A stretch of DNA of 64,000 nucleotides from Glebionis coronaria. Its lineage: Eukaryota > Streptophyta > Magnoliopsida > Asterales > Asteraceae. Of this stretch, positions 63,360-64,000 are shown piece after piece. Numbering within the stretch: the first letter of the stretch is position 1; every line of letters begins with the position of its first letter. Where the stretch lies: assembly GCA_025667525.1 (NCBI GenBank), contig CM046877.1, forward strand, positions 294,992,364 through 295,056,363, written 5' to 3'. The notes under the pieces are model-generated. The model did not search any database. It saw only the letters and a list, made by a program, of their open reading frames with translations, and was not told the DNA's origin. Both the position numbers and the translations under genes were made by a program.

Positions 63360-64000
63360 ATGCGCACTGGATCAACGTCTTATCAAGAGCCCGAGCCTCT
63401 CGAAGACTTAGACATGGCCGGTGTACACAACAACAATAACAATCCACCTCAAAACAACAACAATAACAATCCACCTCTAAACAACAATAATAACAACAAT
63501 GAACCTCTACCGGACAATCGCCCGATGATTGAACTGTTACAAGCACATGTGGAGGGCAACAATGATCTAATTGTCATACCCGCGATTGCAGCCAACAACT
63601 TTGAGCTCAAATCCGGCTTTATTCAGATGGTCTCTGCTCAACCATTCTTGGGGCGTACCATTGATGATCCACATGACCACATCAAAAGGTTCCTACAACT
63701 CACGAATACGGTCAAATTCAATGGTGTTCCACAAGAGTAATCCGTTTACAACTTTTTCCCTTTTCTAAAGAGGGACAAGCCCGACATTGGCTTGCAAAGG
63801 AACCGCCACAAATTATTCTGACGTGGACGGATTTGGAGACCAAATTCATAAACTACTTTTTCCCACCCTCTCGTACTACCGCTTTGCGGAATGAAATTAT
63901 CAATTTTGAACAAAAGTACGATGAGTCTTTTAGTGAATCTTGGGACCGTTTTAAAGACCTTTTGAGAAAGTGCCCACAACATGGTTTTACCAAAGTGCAC
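63360..64000 (+). pseudogene. gag of element E, broken and cut by the window
   Basis: The start ATG at 63360 gives MRTGSTSYQ, an Asn/Pro-rich spacer, then MIELLQAHVEGNNDLIVIPA and DDPHDHIKRFLQL up to a TAA at 63738. After a change of frame (about 63745-63775) the capsid continues: GQARHWLAKEPPQ, TWTDLETKFINYFFPPSRT, NFEQKYDESFSESWDRFKDL and KCPQHGFTKVH. This is the same Ty3/Athila-type capsid as in element B (compare SITTWKDLVSKFVNYFFPPS). The stop and frameshift together disable it. The protein would form the particle shell around element RNA. Downstream domains are outside the window. Confidence 0.87.

Larger units (their letters stand above)
61549..64000 (+). mobile_element. Element E: LTR retrotransposon, left part only
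   Basis: LTR 61549-63150, primer site from 63153, broken gag from 63360, cut by the window end. The LTR begins TGATAGGTGTGAAAACACCC, like element D, and ends TATCA. It has a Ty3-type capsid, unlike D. It inserted into the palindrome-bearing array, so the array should resume beyond the right end of E. Confidence 0.88.

Overview
This is a plant nuclear window, from a eudicot and most likely an Asteraceae species. It is AT-rich and dominated by LTR retrotransposons. The family call rests on remembered similarity of the gag, zinc-knuckle and DPG-motif proteins to Asteraceae Ty3/gypsy elements, so it is an inference. I see no complete ordinary host gene.

Layout. (1) 1-20529 is a tandem Athila-like Ty3/gypsy array. 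It has the right part of copy A, a 4.5 kb LTR (4858-9376) that serves as both the 3' LTR of A and the 5' LTR of B, the whole of B, and the right LTR of B (15990-20529). Both copies carry gag and a retropepsin-like domain but no reverse transcriptase or integrase. (2) The array sits inside the 5' LTR of an older element C, a chromovirus-type relic (20530-37526) with a tRNA-Met-type primer site and a degraded core. (3) The 3' LTR of C is split at 26960 by element D (26961-34914), a young insertion with two nearly identical 2.1 kb LTRs and a 5-bp target duplication. D encodes a 537-residue zinc-knuckle protein with no capsid domain. (4) 37527-60240 is a graveyard of host-gene pieces: methylesterase, ADP/ATP carrier, importin-alpha, NFRKB-like INO80 subunit, virilizer, PERK-type kinase and EFL1-like GTPase. 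They lie in both orientations and are mixed with small DNA transposons (a MULE-type MITE, a Stowaway, a Harbinger-type MITE, Helitron ends) and minisatellites. (5) About 60250-61548 is an array of palindrome-bearing repeats with a higher-order period. (6) 61549-64000 is the 5' LTR, primer site and broken gag of element E, related to D at the LTR start.

How it fits together. None of the four retroelement families here shows an intact pol, so any mobility must have relied on enzymes supplied in trans. Families A/B and D encode different proteins, yet they share a noncoding block before the 3' LTR, a palindromic motif, repeated purine-tract motifs and a repeated ED-x(2,3)-DPG peptide motif. That shared set is the most interesting signal in the window, and it could mark sequences recognised by a common helper element.
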